Assembly (NCBI GenBank): GCA_902588855.1
Contig: CACIQS010000004.1
Location: 1-44,918 of the forward strand
Source of the DNA: an uncultured Pelagibacteraceae bacterium
Lineage (GTDB): Bacteria > Pseudomonadota > Alphaproteobacteria > Pelagibacterales > Pelagibacteraceae
Direction: 5' to 3'
DNA length: 44,918 nucleotides
How positions within the stretch are numbered: position 1 is the stretch's first letter; each line of letters begins with the position of its first letter. The notes under the pieces were generated by a model. It was not told the origin of the DNA. It did not search any database and was given only the letters and a program-made list of their open reading frames with translations. The position numbers were made by a program, and so were the translations under genes. Below are positions 7,686-19,079 of the stretch, one piece after another.

Positions 7686-8384
7686 ATGAGTAACATTAGA
7701 TTATTTTATTCAAAAAGTTTATCTCTTAATTTGACTGACAAACTTGATAAATCTCAATCTCATTATGTTTCTAAAGTTATGAGAATTCAAGAGAATGAAG
7801 TTTTTTCTTTATTTAATAATAGTGGAGAATGGGAGGCAAAAATTTTAAACATATCAAAAAGTATAGTTGAGTTTAATGTTACTAAGCAATTAAGACAAAA
7901 AGAAAATCCTAAAGAATTATGGTTGGCATTTTCTCCAATTAAATCCAATTACTTTAATTTTATGATTCAAAAAGCTACGGAGCTTGGTGTAACTAAGTTT
8001 TTACCAGTCATCTTTGAAAGAACGATTGTTAGAAAAATAAATATAGAAAGATTGAAAAAAGTAATTATAGAAGCTGCTGAACAATCAAATAGAATAACTG
8101 TTCCAATAATTGAGGAGCCTCAGAAATTAAAAAATTTTTTAAGTAATGATTTGGATTTAATATTTACTGATCTCAATACTGCTAATACAAAAATTGATCT
8201 TACAAAGTTAACAACTAAACCCACTTGCGTAATCATAGGGCCTGAAGGAGATTTTTCTGAGGAGGAGAGGGAAGAGATTCTTAAATTTAATGGTGTTCAG
8301 CCTATTAAAATCAATGAAAACATATTGAGATCTGAAACGGCAGTAATTTCTGCTCTATCGATCATAAATTACGCCATTAACTGA
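7686..8384 (+). CDS. rsmE: 16S rRNA (uracil1498-N3)-methyltransferase
   Basis: A 232-residue RsmE-type SPOUT methyltransferase. The N-terminal PUA-like part carries HYVSKVMRIQENE, and the C-terminal knotted domain shows IQKATELGV and IGPEGDFSEEE, then RSETAVI. These are the SAM-binding knot motifs of RsmE. It methylates N3 of U1498 in helix 44 of 16S rRNA after 30S assembly, using SAM. ATG at 7686 is preceded by little space, as the divergent HAD start is 16 bp away, so the promoter overlaps the HAD coding region. Confidence 0.93.
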   Translation: MSNIRLFYSKSLSLNLTDKLDKSQSHYVSKVMRIQENEVFSLFNNSGEWEAKILNISKSIVEFNVTKQLRQKENPKELWLAFSPIKSNYFNFMIQKATELGVTKFLPVIFERTIVRKINIERLKKVIIEAAEQSNRITVPIIEEPQKLKNFLSNDLDLIFTDLNTANTKIDLTKLTTKPTCVIIGPEGDFSEEEREEILKFNGVQPIKINENILRSETAVISALSIINYAIN

Positions 8385-8445
8385 TATTTTGTCGCTAAAA
8401 GTAAAAGTGTATTTTTTTAAAAGACGCTCTATATAGGTTAAAAAA

Positions 8446-10897
<2,452 letters not shown>

Positions 10898-10930
10898 ATT
10901 TAGCAAATAAGATTTTTTAACTTTAAATTA

Positions 10931-11842
10931 ATGATTAAGTCTAAATTAAAAAATAGAAACTTATCTCAAGAAGACGCCTTTAATTTATCTGAATTATTTA
11001 AATTAATGAAACCAAGAGTAATGTCTTTGGTTGTCTTTACATGTGCAGTTGGTTTGTTAATGTCTCCAAATATAATTCCAACAAAAGATGCAATCATTGG
11101 AATAATTTTAGTTTCAATTGGAGCAGGTGCTGCGGGAGCTTTAAACATGTGGTATGAGTCTGATCTTGATGCACTAATGACAAGAACTTGTCTTAGACCA
11201 ATACCCACAGGTAAAGTAAATAAAAATCAAGCTCTAGTTTTTGGAATTTCTCTTTCTATATTCTCTGTAATCGCTCTCGATTTTTACTCTAATAGAATAT
11301 CAGCTGCTTTATTACTGTTTACTATTTTATTTTATGTTTTTGTTTATACGATTTGGCTAAAGAGAAAAACTCCTCAAAACATTGTTATTGGCGGTGCTGC
11401 AGGAGCATTACCACCTGTTATTGGCTGGACTATAGCTACTAACTCTCTTTCATTAGAGCCGCTTACTTTCTTTTTAATTATATTTTTTTGGACACCTTCT
11501 CATTTCTGGGCTTTAAGCTTGTACAAATCTGATGATTATAAGAGAGCAAAAATACCAATGCTTCCACTCACTAATGGTGTGGAGAGCACAAAATTAAATA
11601 TATTTGTTTATTCACTTATAATGCTACCAGTCGTAATCTTACCATATGCTATCGGGTTCGTAGGTTTGGCATTTTTAATACCATCTTTAATTTTGACAAT
11701 TTACTATAATTATTTATGTTTTGAACTTTATAAGTTTAAGAAAAACAAATTCGATGCAAAAAAAGCAAAAACAATATTTGGATATTCAATTTTATATTTA
11801 TTCTTAATATTTGTTTTGTTCTTAATAGATAAAATTTTATGA
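10931..11842 (+). CDS. ctaB: Haem O synthase (protoheme IX farnesyltransferase)
   Basis: A 303-residue UbiA-superfamily membrane protein with about nine helices. It makes haem O from haem B and farnesyl-PP, the first step to haem A for CtaD. The first aspartate region is MWYESDLDALMTRTCLRP, typical of CtaB/CyoE, and a second conserved region is FWTPSHFWALSLYKSDDY with P-M-L-P downstream. Its place between ctaD and ctaG is conserved in alphaproteobacteria. The stop codon overlaps the start of the 41-codon ORF that follows (ATGA). CtaA (haem A synthase) is not in the window. Confidence 0.94.
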   Translation: MIKSKLKNRNLSQEDAFNLSELFKLMKPRVMSLVVFTCAVGLLMSPNIIPTKDAIIGIILVSIGAGAAGALNMWYESDLDALMTRTCLRPIPTGKVNKNQALVFGISLSIFSVIALDFYSNRISAALLLFTILFYVFVYTIWLKRKTPQNIVIGGAAGALPPVIGWTIATNSLSLEPLTFFLIIFFWTPSHFWALSLYKSDDYKRAKIPMLPLTNGVESTKLNIFVYSLIMLPVVILPYAIGFVGLAFLIPSLILTIYYNYLCFELYKFKKNKFDAKKAKTIFGYSILYLFLIFVLFLIDKIL

Positions 11843-11964
11843 TAACACCCGACAAAAACACGAAGAAAAAAAATATAATCACCGCAATAGCAATTTTAGC
11901 TTTTATGGTTTTTTTATTTGTTTTTACTCTTTATAACGTTGGGGTATTTGATAGGCAGATATGA
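11839..11964 (+). CDS. Small single-helix membrane protein in the cox operon (CoxF-like position)
   Basis: ORF of 41 codons starting with ATG that overlaps the ctaB TGA and ending in a TGA that overlaps the ctaG ATG, so it is translationally coupled on both sides. The product has a lysine-rich N-terminus (residues 6-11), one hydrophobic helix (about 14-34) and a short C-terminus NVGVFDRQI. Many alphaproteobacterial cox operons have a tiny one-helix gene at this position, often annotated as a cytochrome oxidase assembly protein. I infer a role in oxidase assembly from position and topology; the sequence itself names no function. Confidence 0.7.
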   Translation: MITPDKNTKKKNIITAIAILAFMVFLFVFTLYNVGVFDRQI

Positions 11965-12494
11965 TGAAAGGCAAAACATTAACTCCAATATTATTAGCAG
12001 GAATTTTTGTTCTGATGTTAGGTTTGTCATTTGCAGCAGTGCCTTTGTACGATCTATTTTGTAGGGTAACTGGATTTGGAGGAACTACACAGGTTTCAAA
12101 AGAAGCTCCAGATGTAGTGCTAGATAAAGTTGTAAGTGTTAGATTTGATACAAATGTAAACAATCTAGAATGGGATTTTAAAGCAAAATCAAATGTAATT
12201 GATGTTAAAGTTGGTCAGGTTAACAGAATTGAGTTTGAGGTAGAAAACTATGGTGATGACACTACTTTTGGAGTAGCAAGCTTCAATGTTTCACCTGCTA
12301 GTTTTGGAAAATATTATAGTAAATTAGGATGTTTTTGCTTTGAAAAACAAGAGTTGAAGGCTGGTGAGAAGGCTACTTACGTTATGACATTTTATTTAGA
12401 TCCTGAACTAGTAAACGATCCAACAACAAAAAATCTACAAGATGTAACTATGTCGTACACTTTTTTCTCGACAGATTACTATAAACAATCATAA
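11961..12494 (+). CDS. ctaG: Cytochrome c oxidase assembly protein CtaG/Cox11 (CuB insertion)
   Basis: A 177-residue copper chaperone that delivers Cu(I) to the CuB site of subunit I. It has one N-terminal helix (about residues 9-28), a following conserved cysteine (C34 in LYDLFCRVTGFGG) and a periplasmic Ig-like domain with the copper-binding motif CFCF (C124, C126). These are the diagnostic Cox11 features. Two ATGs stand in tandem (11961 and 11964); the first overlaps the stop of the 41-codon ORF. coxC follows 9 bp later. Confidence 0.95.
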   Translation: MMKGKTLTPILLAGIFVLMLGLSFAAVPLYDLFCRVTGFGGTTQVSKEAPDVVLDKVVSVRFDTNVNNLEWDFKAKSNVIDVKVGQVNRIEFEVENYGDDTTFGVASFNVSPASFGKYYSKLGCFCFEKQELKAGEKATYVMTFYLDPELVNDPTTKNLQDVTMSYTFFSTDYYKQS

Positions 12495-12503
12495 TCACGA
12501 AAA

Positions 12504-13292
12504 ATGTCAGCAGAAAAAAAACACGATTACCACTTAGTTGATCCAAGCCCTTGGCCAATTTATACATCATTTGCATGCTTAGTATTAGCCATAGGTGCAA
12601 TTTTTTATATGCATAACGATGTTTCCTGGGGAATGTATCTAGGTTTAGCGTTATTGATTTATGGTGCTTATATGTGGTTTAGAGATGTAGTTATTGAAGC
12701 TGAGCATCAAGGTCATCATACTCCAGTCGTTCAAATTCATCATAGATATGGAATGACTTTGTTCATTGCTTCAGAGGTAATGTTCTTTGTTGCCTGGTTC
12801 TGGGCATACTTTGATATAAGTTTGTTTCCAAATGAATTTGTTGGAAATGTTTGGCCTCCACAAGATATAGAAACTTTTGATCCATGGGATATTCCGTTAA
12901 TAAATACACTGGTTTTATTATTATCAGGAACTACAGTAACTTGGGCCCATCATTCATTATTAGAAGGCGATAGAAAAGGATTTATTCAAGGATTAACAGC
13001 AACTGTTGCGTTAGGTTTCTTTTTTACTTTATTGCAAGCCTACGAATATCATCATGCTACATTTAATTATTCTGGACATATTTATGGTGCAGTATTTTAT
13101 ATGGCAACAGGTTTTCATGGTTTCCACGTAATTGTTGGAACAATCTTTCTTGCTGTTTGTTTATGGAGAGGAAGATTAGGTCACTTTACTAAAGATCACC
13201 ACTTTGGTTTTGAGGCAGCTGCTTGGTACTGGCATTTTGTTGACGTTGTTTGGTTATTCTTGTTTGCAGCTATTTACGTCTGGGGAAGTTAA
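12504..13292 (+). CDS. coxC: Cytochrome c oxidase subunit III
   Basis: A 262-residue membrane protein with seven predicted helices, the usual length for bacterial CoxC. Conserved stretches include FRDVVIEAEHQGHHT, the RYGMTLFIASEVMFFVAWFW region, LEGDRKGF, and the ending EAAAWYWHFVDVVWLFLF. The E in SEVMFF corresponds to the conserved glutamate near the lipid pocket. Subunit III stabilises the CuB site and proton uptake of subunit I. It comes after ctaG and before surf1, as is usual in alphaproteobacteria. Confidence 0.96.
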   Translation: MSAEKKHDYHLVDPSPWPIYTSFACLVLAIGAIFYMHNDVSWGMYLGLALLIYGAYMWFRDVVIEAEHQGHHTPVVQIHHRYGMTLFIASEVMFFVAWFWAYFDISLFPNEFVGNVWPPQDIETFDPWDIPLINTLVLLLSGTTVTWAHHSLLEGDRKGFIQGLTATVALGFFFTLLQAYEYHHATFNYSGHIYGAVFYMATGFHGFHVIVGTIFLAVCLWRGRLGHFTKDHHFGFEAAAWYWHFVDVVWLFLFAAIYVWGS

Positions 13293-13302
13293 TATTTAAT
13301 CC

Positions 13303-13956
13303 TTGAAGAATAAGCTTCTATTTTCAGTCTTTGTTTATTTTATAATTTTAGTTTTATTATCATTAGGTTTTTGGCAACTTTATAGATTGAGCTGGAAATT
13401 AGATCTAATCAATCAAATTGAAAAGTCTTTAAAAGTTGAACCTATCGAACTTCAAAATGTAGAAAAAAAAAATTACTTAAGAATAAAAACATCAGGACAA
13501 ATTGATTTTGAAAAACAAATTTATCTTTATAACCTTAATGAAACTGGCAAACCTGGATTTGAAGTTATTAATCCAATTAAAATAGGAGATGAAGATTATT
13601 TAATTAATAGAGGCTGGATATCTTTTGATAAAAAAAATAAACCAGAGATTAATATCATTGATCAAAAAAATATCATAGGCACTTTAATGCTTCAATCAAA
13701 GTCAAGTTCATTTAAACCCAAGAATGAGATCGATAAAAATTATTGGTTTACACTAGATCGAGAAGATATTTTAAAATTTACAGGAAGAAAATTTTCAAAA
13801 TATATAATTTATTTAAATGGTAGTTATGAAAACCCAAGGCCTAAATTAATTACTGCTAAAATTTCAAACAATCACAAAAAGTATGCAATTACTTGGTTTT
13901 CGATGGCGATTTCAATCCTTTTAATATATTTATATTTTAGAAAAAAAAATTATTAA
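13303..13956 (+). CDS. SURF1 family cytochrome oxidase biogenesis protein
   Basis: A 217-residue protein with an N-terminal helix (about residues 5-23, followed by WQLYRL.WK) and a C-terminal helix (about 193-211), the two-helix hairpin topology of SURF1/Shy1. The loop contains RGWISFDKK, matching the conserved GW motif. SURF1 helps haem A insertion into subunit I. No ATG lies nearby; TTG at 13303 is the best start, 10 bp after coxC. The TAA is followed directly by the thrC ATG. Confidence 0.87.
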   Translation: MKNKLLFSVFVYFIILVLLSLGFWQLYRLSWKLDLINQIEKSLKVEPIELQNVEKKNYLRIKTSGQIDFEKQIYLYNLNETGKPGFEVINPIKIGDEDYLINRGWISFDKKNKPEINIIDQKNIIGTLMLQSKSSSFKPKNEIDKNYWFTLDREDILKFTGRKFSKYIIYLNGSYENPRPKLITAKISNNHKKYAITWFSMAISILLIYLYFRKKNY

Positions 13957-15342
13957 ATGAGATACGTCAGCACTAGAAACACAGCAAAAACATATGATTT
14001 TAAGGATGTTTTTATTAAAGGTCTCGCTGACGATGGGGGACTATTCATTCCTAGTTCACTTCCAAAATATAGTGAAAAAGAAATTCAAGAATTAGAATCA
14101 CTAAATTATTCAGATTTAGCTAAAAAAATTATTTTTCCTTTTATAGGAAATTTTATGGATAAAAATGAATTGTCTAAAATAATTGATAAGTCTTATTCTG
14201 TTTTTAGAAGAGAAAATGTAATTGATTTTATTAAAATAGGGGATAGATCAGTTTTAGAATTATTTCATGGCCCAACATTAGCCTTTAAGGATGTTGCCAT
14301 GCAACTTCTTGGAAATTTTTATGAATTTTATTTAATTAAGCAAAATAAAAAAATTAATATCGTAGTTGCCACATCAGGAGACACAGGAGCGGCAGCTATA
14401 GATGCAATTAAGGGAAAAGAAAATTTAAATATTTTTGTATTACATCCTGATAATCGTGTTTCTTCTGTTCAACGAAAAATAATGACGACAGGAAAATATA
14501 AAAATGTATTTAATATTGCTATTAAAGGAAATTTTGATGATTGCCAAAACTTAGTGAAATCAATGTTTTCTGACTCAAAATTTTCTCAAGATATTAATAT
14601 GTCAGGTGTAAACTCAATTAATTGGGCAAGAATTATTGCTCAATGTGTTTACTATTTTTACAGCTATTATTTAATTGAAGATCACACTAAAACCACAAAC
14701 TTTTCAGTTCCAACAGGAAATTTTGGAGATGTTTACGCTGGTTATTTAGCAAAAAAAATGGGTTTGCCTATTAACAAATTAATTGTGGCAACAAATCAAA
14801 ATGACATTCTTCATAGAGCTATTTCAAACGGTAATTACGAGGCTGAAACTGTTTCTGAAACTATTTCTCCTAGTATGGATATACAGATTGCTAGTAACTT
14901 TGAGAGGCTTATTTTTGATTTAAATGATAAGAATTCAGAGCAAACATCAAAAGACATGATGAAAATTAAAAAAGAAGGAAAATATTCAATTGATAAAGAA
15001 AAGCTAAATTTAATTAATAAAGATTTCTTATCAGCAAGAATGAGTGAGACCGAAACACTTGATATTATTAGGTCTGTTTATGAAGAATTTAATATTGTTT
15101 TAGATCCACATACTGCCATTGGTTATGGAGCTTTTGACAAACATGATCTCAATGGTAATAATAATATTGTTTTAGCAACAGCACATCCATGCAAGTTTCC
15201 TGATGCAATTCAAAGTGCTATAAATATCAATGCTAAGTTGCCGAATGAACTTCAATTTATATTAAATGAGAAAGAAAATTATGATGTTCTTGAAAATGAT
15301 ATTGAAAAAGTAAAAGAACATATTAAAGAAAGATCCAAATGA
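13957..15342 (+). CDS. thrC: Threonine synthase
   Basis: A 461-residue PLP enzyme converting O-phosphohomoserine to threonine. The N-terminus MRYVSTRN and GLADDGGLF are typical of the longer type of ThrC. The PLP lysine lies in GPTLAFKDVAMQLL, and the phosphate-binding and substrate region in ATSGDTGAAAIDAI. The later SVPTGNFGDVYAGY is also family-specific. It starts immediately at the surf1 stop (no gap), so it is cotranscribed with the cox genes, an association common in alphaproteobacteria. The partner homoserine kinase gene is about 1.4 kb away on the other strand. Confidence 0.95.
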   Translation: MRYVSTRNTAKTYDFKDVFIKGLADDGGLFIPSSLPKYSEKEIQELESLNYSDLAKKIIFPFIGNFMDKNELSKIIDKSYSVFRRENVIDFIKIGDRSVLELFHGPTLAFKDVAMQLLGNFYEFYLIKQNKKINIVVATSGDTGAAAIDAIKGKENLNIFVLHPDNRVSSVQRKIMTTGKYKNVFNIAIKGNFDDCQNLVKSMFSDSKFSQDINMSGVNSINWARIIAQCVYYFYSYYLIEDHTKTTNFSVPTGNFGDVYAGYLAKKMGLPINKLIVATNQNDILHRAISNGNYEAETVSETISPSMDIQIASNFERLIFDLNDKNSEQTSKDMMKIKKEGKYSIDKEKLNLINKDFLSARMSETETLDIIRSVYEEFNIVLDPHTAIGYGAFDKHDLNGNNNIVLATAHPCKFPDAIQSAININAKLPNELQFILNEKENYDVLENDIEKVKEHIKERSK

Positions 15343-15824
15343 AAATAAAAGAAAACGATAACCTACCAAATTCAGAAATTTTTGTACTTCAAGATGGAGA
15401 GCCTGTAAAAAAAAATATAGAAGATTTTTTTAAGGACAAAAAAGTGATTATATTTGGATTACCTGGAGCATATACTTCTGTATGTTCTGCTAAACATTTG
15501 CCAGGATATATTAAGATGCATGATCAATTTAAAGAAAAAGGTATTGATCATATAATTTGTATTTCAGTAAATGATCCCTTTGTGATGAATGCTTGGGGCA
15601 AACAGAATGATGTAGACGAAAAAATTGTTATGGTGGGAGACCCATTCCTTAATTTTACAAAAGAAATTGGTGCCGATGTTGATAAAAGTGGCAGAGGTTT
15701 AGGAATTAGATCTAGTAGATATGCAATGTTTGTTGATAATATGAAGATTATTAAACTTCAGGAAGAAGCAGATACTGGATCGTGTGAGATATCAGCTGCA
15801 GAAAATTTCTCTAAACTAATCTAG
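15339..15824 (+). CDS. Peroxiredoxin, Prx5 (glutaredoxin-dependent/AhpC-TSA redoxin) type
   Basis: A 161-residue thioredoxin-fold peroxidase. The peroxidatic cysteine C49 sits in LPGAYTSVCSAKHLPGY, the PxxxTxxC motif of Prx5. A second cysteine near residue 149 (TGSCEIS) may act as resolving cysteine; in some Prx5 members glutathione/glutaredoxin does this instead. ISVNDPFVMNAWGK is also typical of the family. It reduces H2O2 and alkyl hydroperoxides in the cytoplasm. It overlaps the thrC end by 4 bp and the convergent rnhA by 9 bp. It is the last gene of the cox transcript. Confidence 0.93.
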   Translation: MKIKENDNLPNSEIFVLQDGEPVKKNIEDFFKDKKVIIFGLPGAYTSVCSAKHLPGYIKMHDQFKEKGIDHIICISVNDPFVMNAWGKQNDVDEKIVMVGDPFLNFTKEIGADVDKSGRGLGIRSSRYAMFVDNMKIIKLQEEADTGSCEISAAENFSKLI

Positions 15825-16241
15825 GCTCGCAGCTTTTTTAGCTAACAAATCAACTTCTTCATTTAGTGGATTTCCAGCATGTGCTTTAACCCAGTTCCAC
15901 TTAATTTTGGAATTGTTGTTTAACTCATTTAATTGTATCCATAAATCTTTATTTTTAACATCTTCTTTATTTGATGTTTTCCAATTATTTTTAATCCAGT
16001 TATGGATCCAATTAGTAATTCCATTTTTAACATATTTTGAATCTGTGTAGATTTCTATCAAATCTTCAGAATTTACCTCTTTTAATGCATTAATTGTCGC
16101 TAGTAATTCCATTCTGTTATTAGTTGTATCTTTTTCACTGCCACTTATTTTTTTCATTTCATCTTTAGCGCATATTATAGCCGCCCATCCACCATTTCCT
16201 GGATTTTTTAAACATGAGCCATCAGTATAAATTTTAATCAT
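15816..16241 (-). CDS. rnhA: Ribonuclease HI
   Basis: A 141-residue RNase HI that cleaves RNA in RNA-DNA hybrids. The catalytic acids are visible: D7 in IYTDGSCLKNPGNGGWA, E45 in NNRMELLA, D67 in IYTDSKYV, and the last aspartate in NEEVDLLAKKAA. VKAHAGNPLNEEVD includes the catalytic-loop histidine. It is the last gene of the crt/isp/thr transcript; its ATG overlaps the thrB stop by one base. RNase HII (rnhB) is also present at 31786-32346. Confidence 0.95.
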   Translation of the reverse strand: MIKIYTDGSCLKNPGNGGWAAIICAKDEMKKISGSEKDTTNNRMELLATINALKEVNSEDLIEIYTDSKYVKNGITNWIHNWIKNNWKTSNKEDVKNKDLWIQLNELNNNSKIKWNWVKAHAGNPLNEEVDLLAKKAASLD

Positions 16242-17206
16242 TAAATTAAATAATCTTTAAAAGTATTTAAATTGTTATGTGTAATTAGTTTTTGATAATA
16301 TTCGTTTGGATCCTTAATTTTGATTAAGGCAGTCTTTGGAGTATTTGTATAATCATATAACCTAGTTAACAAATACCTAAGTGCAGCACCTCTACATAAA
16401 ATATTTAAATTATTTTTTTCATTTAATTTAATTTTTTTAACACTATTGTAACCCTTAATTAATTTATTAACTTTTTTTTTATTTATTATAAATTTTTTAT
16501 TTTTTTCATCAAAACATAGTGCATTTATACAGATTGCTATTTCATACATAAAGTAATCGTTAGCAGCAAAGTAAAAGTCAATAATTCCAGACAAATTATT
16601 TTTATTAAAAAAAATATTATCTATAAATAAATCACCATGAATTATTCCAGAGGGAAGTTTTTTTGGCCAATTTTTCTTAATATCATTAAAGTTGTAAAAT
16701 AAAAATTTTTTCAATTTTGATCTTTTGTTAGATTTAAATTTAATACTCTGGAGTAAAGGTTTTAAATACCTTATTCCCATTGAATTTTTCCTTATTAATT
16801 TTATTTTTTTTGTAACTAGATGCATTTTGGCTATTGTTTTTCCAATAGCATAGCAGTCACTTTCATTAACTTTTTTTTTATCTTTTCCTTTTAAAAAAGT
16901 AACAATACAGGCAGTTTTATTTTTAAGTTTAATTAAATAATTCTTATCTTTAGTTTTAAGTGGTCTTGGACAATTAATTTTTGAGTCATTTAAATGATCC
17001 ATTAGTTTCATAAAAAAAGGGATCTCTTTTGGGAGAACTCTTTTTTCAAAAATTGTGAGAATAAACTTTTTGTTTTTTGAATTTAAAATATAATTTGTAT
17101 TTTCAATTCCCTTAGTAATACCTTGGAAAGTTAAAATTTTTTCAATATTAAACTTACTATTTATTATATCGATATCTCTCTGATTTATTTTTGTATATAC
17201 AGCCAT
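16241..17206 (-). CDS. thrB: Homoserine kinase (ThrB, APH-fold type)
   Basis: A 321-residue kinase of the aminoglycoside-phosphotransferase fold, as used for homoserine in many alphaproteobacteria, not the GHMP-type ThrB of E. coli. The opening MAVYTKINQRDIDIINSKFN and GITKGIENTNYILN are typical. The catalytic loop is GIIHGDLFIDNIFF (HxDxxxxN) and the metal-binding region GIIDFYFA. It phosphorylates homoserine to give the ThrC substrate. Related families include choline and methylthioribose kinases, but the N-terminus and thrC nearby favour ThrB. It directly follows ispH. Confidence 0.9.
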   Translation of the reverse strand: MAVYTKINQRDIDIINSKFNIEKILTFQGITKGIENTNYILNSKNKKFILTIFEKRVLPKEIPFFMKLMDHLNDSKINCPRPLKTKDKNYLIKLKNKTACIVTFLKGKDKKKVNESDCYAIGKTIAKMHLVTKKIKLIRKNSMGIRYLKPLLQSIKFKSNKRSKLKKFLFYNFNDIKKNWPKKLPSGIIHGDLFIDNIFFNKNNLSGIIDFYFAANDYFMYEIAICINALCFDEKNKKFIINKKKVNKLIKGYNSVKKIKLNEKNNLNILCRGAALRYLLTRLYDYTNTPKTALIKIKDPNEYYQKLITHNNLNTFKDYLI

Positions 17207-18151
17207 TTAATTTAATTTTTTTGGAACTTTAAAAACTACATTTTCTTTTATAATTTCTACTTCTTCGACATTTATAGAAAATTTTTTTTTTAATTCACCA
17301 ATAAAATTTTTTACTAGGATTTCAGGTGCTGACGCTCCTGAAGATATACCAATTGTATCTGAATTTTCTATTTGATCAAAAGGGATCTCACTCTCAGAGT
17401 GAAAGAGTTGTGAGTTTTGACAACCAGATTTTTTTGCCACCTCAACAAGTCTAACTGAATTTGAAGAGTTTCTACTACCTATTACAAAAAAAATGTCACA
17501 CTTTTTTGCAATTTTTTTAACTGCCATTTGTCTATTTGTTGTTGCGTAACAAATGTCATCTTTTGCTGGCTCTCTAATATTAGAAAATTTATTTTTCAAA
17601 ATATTTATTATTTCCTTTGTATCATCAACAGATAATGTTGTTTGAGTTATATAAGCCAATTTTTCATAATTATCTGTTTTATATTTCTTTGCTTCAGCCT
17701 CGCTCTGAACCAAATCAATGGATCCTTTAGGCAGTTGGCCCATAGTTCCTATTACCTCTGGATGGTTATCATGACCGATCAAAACAATATGATAACCAGC
17801 TTTATTTAAGTTTTCTGCTTCTCTATGAACTTTAGAAACTAGTGGGCATGTAGCATCTACATAAGTCATTTTATAATTTTCAGCATCTTCTGGTATTTTT
17901 TTTGGAACACCGTGAGCAGAAAAAATAACAGGTCTAGATTTGTCATCAATTTCTTCTAGTTCTTCAACAAAGATAGCTCCTTTGTTTTTTAAATCATCAA
18001 CAACATGCTTGTTGTGAACGATTTCATGTCTAACATAAACTGGTGACCCATATTTTAGGATAGATTTTTCTACTATCTCTATGGCTCTTTCAACTCCAGC
18101 ACAAAATCCTCTTGGAGCAGAAAGTAAAATTTTAATTTGTTTGTTTTTCAT
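17207..18151 (-). CDS. ispH: 4-hydroxy-3-methylbut-2-enyl diphosphate reductase
   Basis: A 314-residue Fe-S enzyme of the MEP pathway that makes IPP and DMAPP. The three cluster-binding cysteines are C17 (SAPRGFCAGVERAIE), C102 (VDATCPLVSKVH) and C201 (ICYATTNRQ). Substrate residues HEIVHN, SAHGVP, GHDNHPE and SSGASAPE are all present. It overlaps the end of blh by 20 bp. In this transcript it directly follows the carotenoid genes, so precursor supply and retinal synthesis are coexpressed. Confidence 0.96.
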   Translation of the reverse strand: MKNKQIKILLSAPRGFCAGVERAIEIVEKSILKYGSPVYVRHEIVHNKHVVDDLKNKGAIFVEELEEIDDKSRPVIFSAHGVPKKIPEDAENYKMTYVDATCPLVSKVHREAENLNKAGYHIVLIGHDNHPEVIGTMGQLPKGSIDLVQSEAEAKKYKTDNYEKLAYITQTTLSVDDTKEIINILKNKFSNIREPAKDDICYATTNRQMAVKKIAKKCDIFFVIGSRNSSNSVRLVEVAKKSGCQNSQLFHSESEIPFDQIENSDTIGISSGASAPEILVKNFIGELKKKFSINVEEVEIIKENVVFKVPKKLN

Positions 18152-19079
18152 TTTTCTCTAAAAAATATTCCAGCAATATATGTGGAAAGGTTAAAGACGC
18201 CAAACCAATAAAAATTATTTTTAAGATTGCATTATCTACATAATTTACATCATTTAATAAAAACAAAACAATTATTGAAATAAAGATTGTTAAAATAGTT
18301 AATGGTAAAGCCTTTATAATAAATAATTTTAGACCATTTTGTAAATTGTTTTCATCAAGGTCAATCGCAAGTGAAATTGAGTGCCTTATTGAATGTAAAA
18401 AGCAAAAATAAATTGTAAAAGCAGTTAAAGGAGCAAAGTAGTAATTTAAGATTATTATTGAGAAATAATCAAAAAAAATTGTGAATTTTTTTAACTCAAA
18501 CTTATCAATAAATAAAAATATACTTGATAATGAGCTTAAAATAATTCCTATCTCGATAATCTTTTTTTCTTCTAAAAATTCTAAGAATAAATAAAAATTT
18601 TCATTAACTATAAGTAATGATTTGAATATTTTTACAGTATCATCAAAATGAAAAAAGAGTGGCGCAAGAATAATAAGCAAACCTTTTAAAAGGTATAATA
18701 ATTGAATTAAATACGAATTTTTGTGTATTAAAAATTGAGTATCTTCTTTACCGAAATGAAAGGCTGCAACTGACAGAAAAATTAAGAGTGTAGCTGCAGG
18801 AAATAGCAACCAAATAAAAATGACACTTAGTGCAATAAAAATATAAATAATATAGAAAACATATATTCCCTCAAAACTAAATATCTTAAGTAGTTTTTTA
18901 CCTTTAATGTTATCTAGTGCACCGTGTGAAACTCCAATAGTTAAAATTAAAAATAAACATATTGTTGAAGAAATATCTAAATAGTTAAATTTGAACATCA
19001 CTATAGAAAATAGGTTAATTAATAAAAAAAATATAAATGAATGATTAAGGTTAATTTTTTTAATTAATTGATTAGTCAT
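18132..19079 (-). CDS. blh: Beta-carotene 15,15'-dioxygenase, Brp/Blh family
   Basis: A 315-residue integral membrane protein with about eight helices. The family's iron-binding histidines are seen at H52 (SHGALD), H108 (FHFGKED), H229/H233 (FLHSIRHS) and H300 (FPHILLEY). Blh cleaves beta-carotene into two retinal molecules, the chromophore of proteorhodopsin. Its place after crtY, which makes beta-carotene, supports the assignment. No opsin gene is in the window; it must be elsewhere if present. The 3' end overlaps ispH. Confidence 0.93.
   Translation of the reverse strand: MTNQLIKKINLNHSFIFFLLINLFSIVMFKFNYLDISSTICLFLILTIGVSHGALDNIKGKKLLKIFSFEGIYVFYIIYIFIALSVIFIWLLFPAATLLIFLSVAAFHFGKEDTQFLIHKNSYLIQLLYLLKGLLIILAPLFFHFDDTVKIFKSLLIVNENFYLFLEFLEEKKIIEIGIILSSLSSIFLFIDKFELKKFTIFFDYFSIIILNYYFAPLTAFTIYFCFLHSIRHSISLAIDLDENNLQNGLKLFIIKALPLTILTIFISIIVLFLLNDVNYVDNAILKIIFIGLASLTFPHILLEYFLEKNEKQTN

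Noticed and set aside
8385..8445. Promoter of the cox operon in the 61-bp gap
   Set aside because: TTGTCG at 8390-8395 has no fitting -10 box at 16-18 bp, so no promoter is called although one must exist here or in rsmE.
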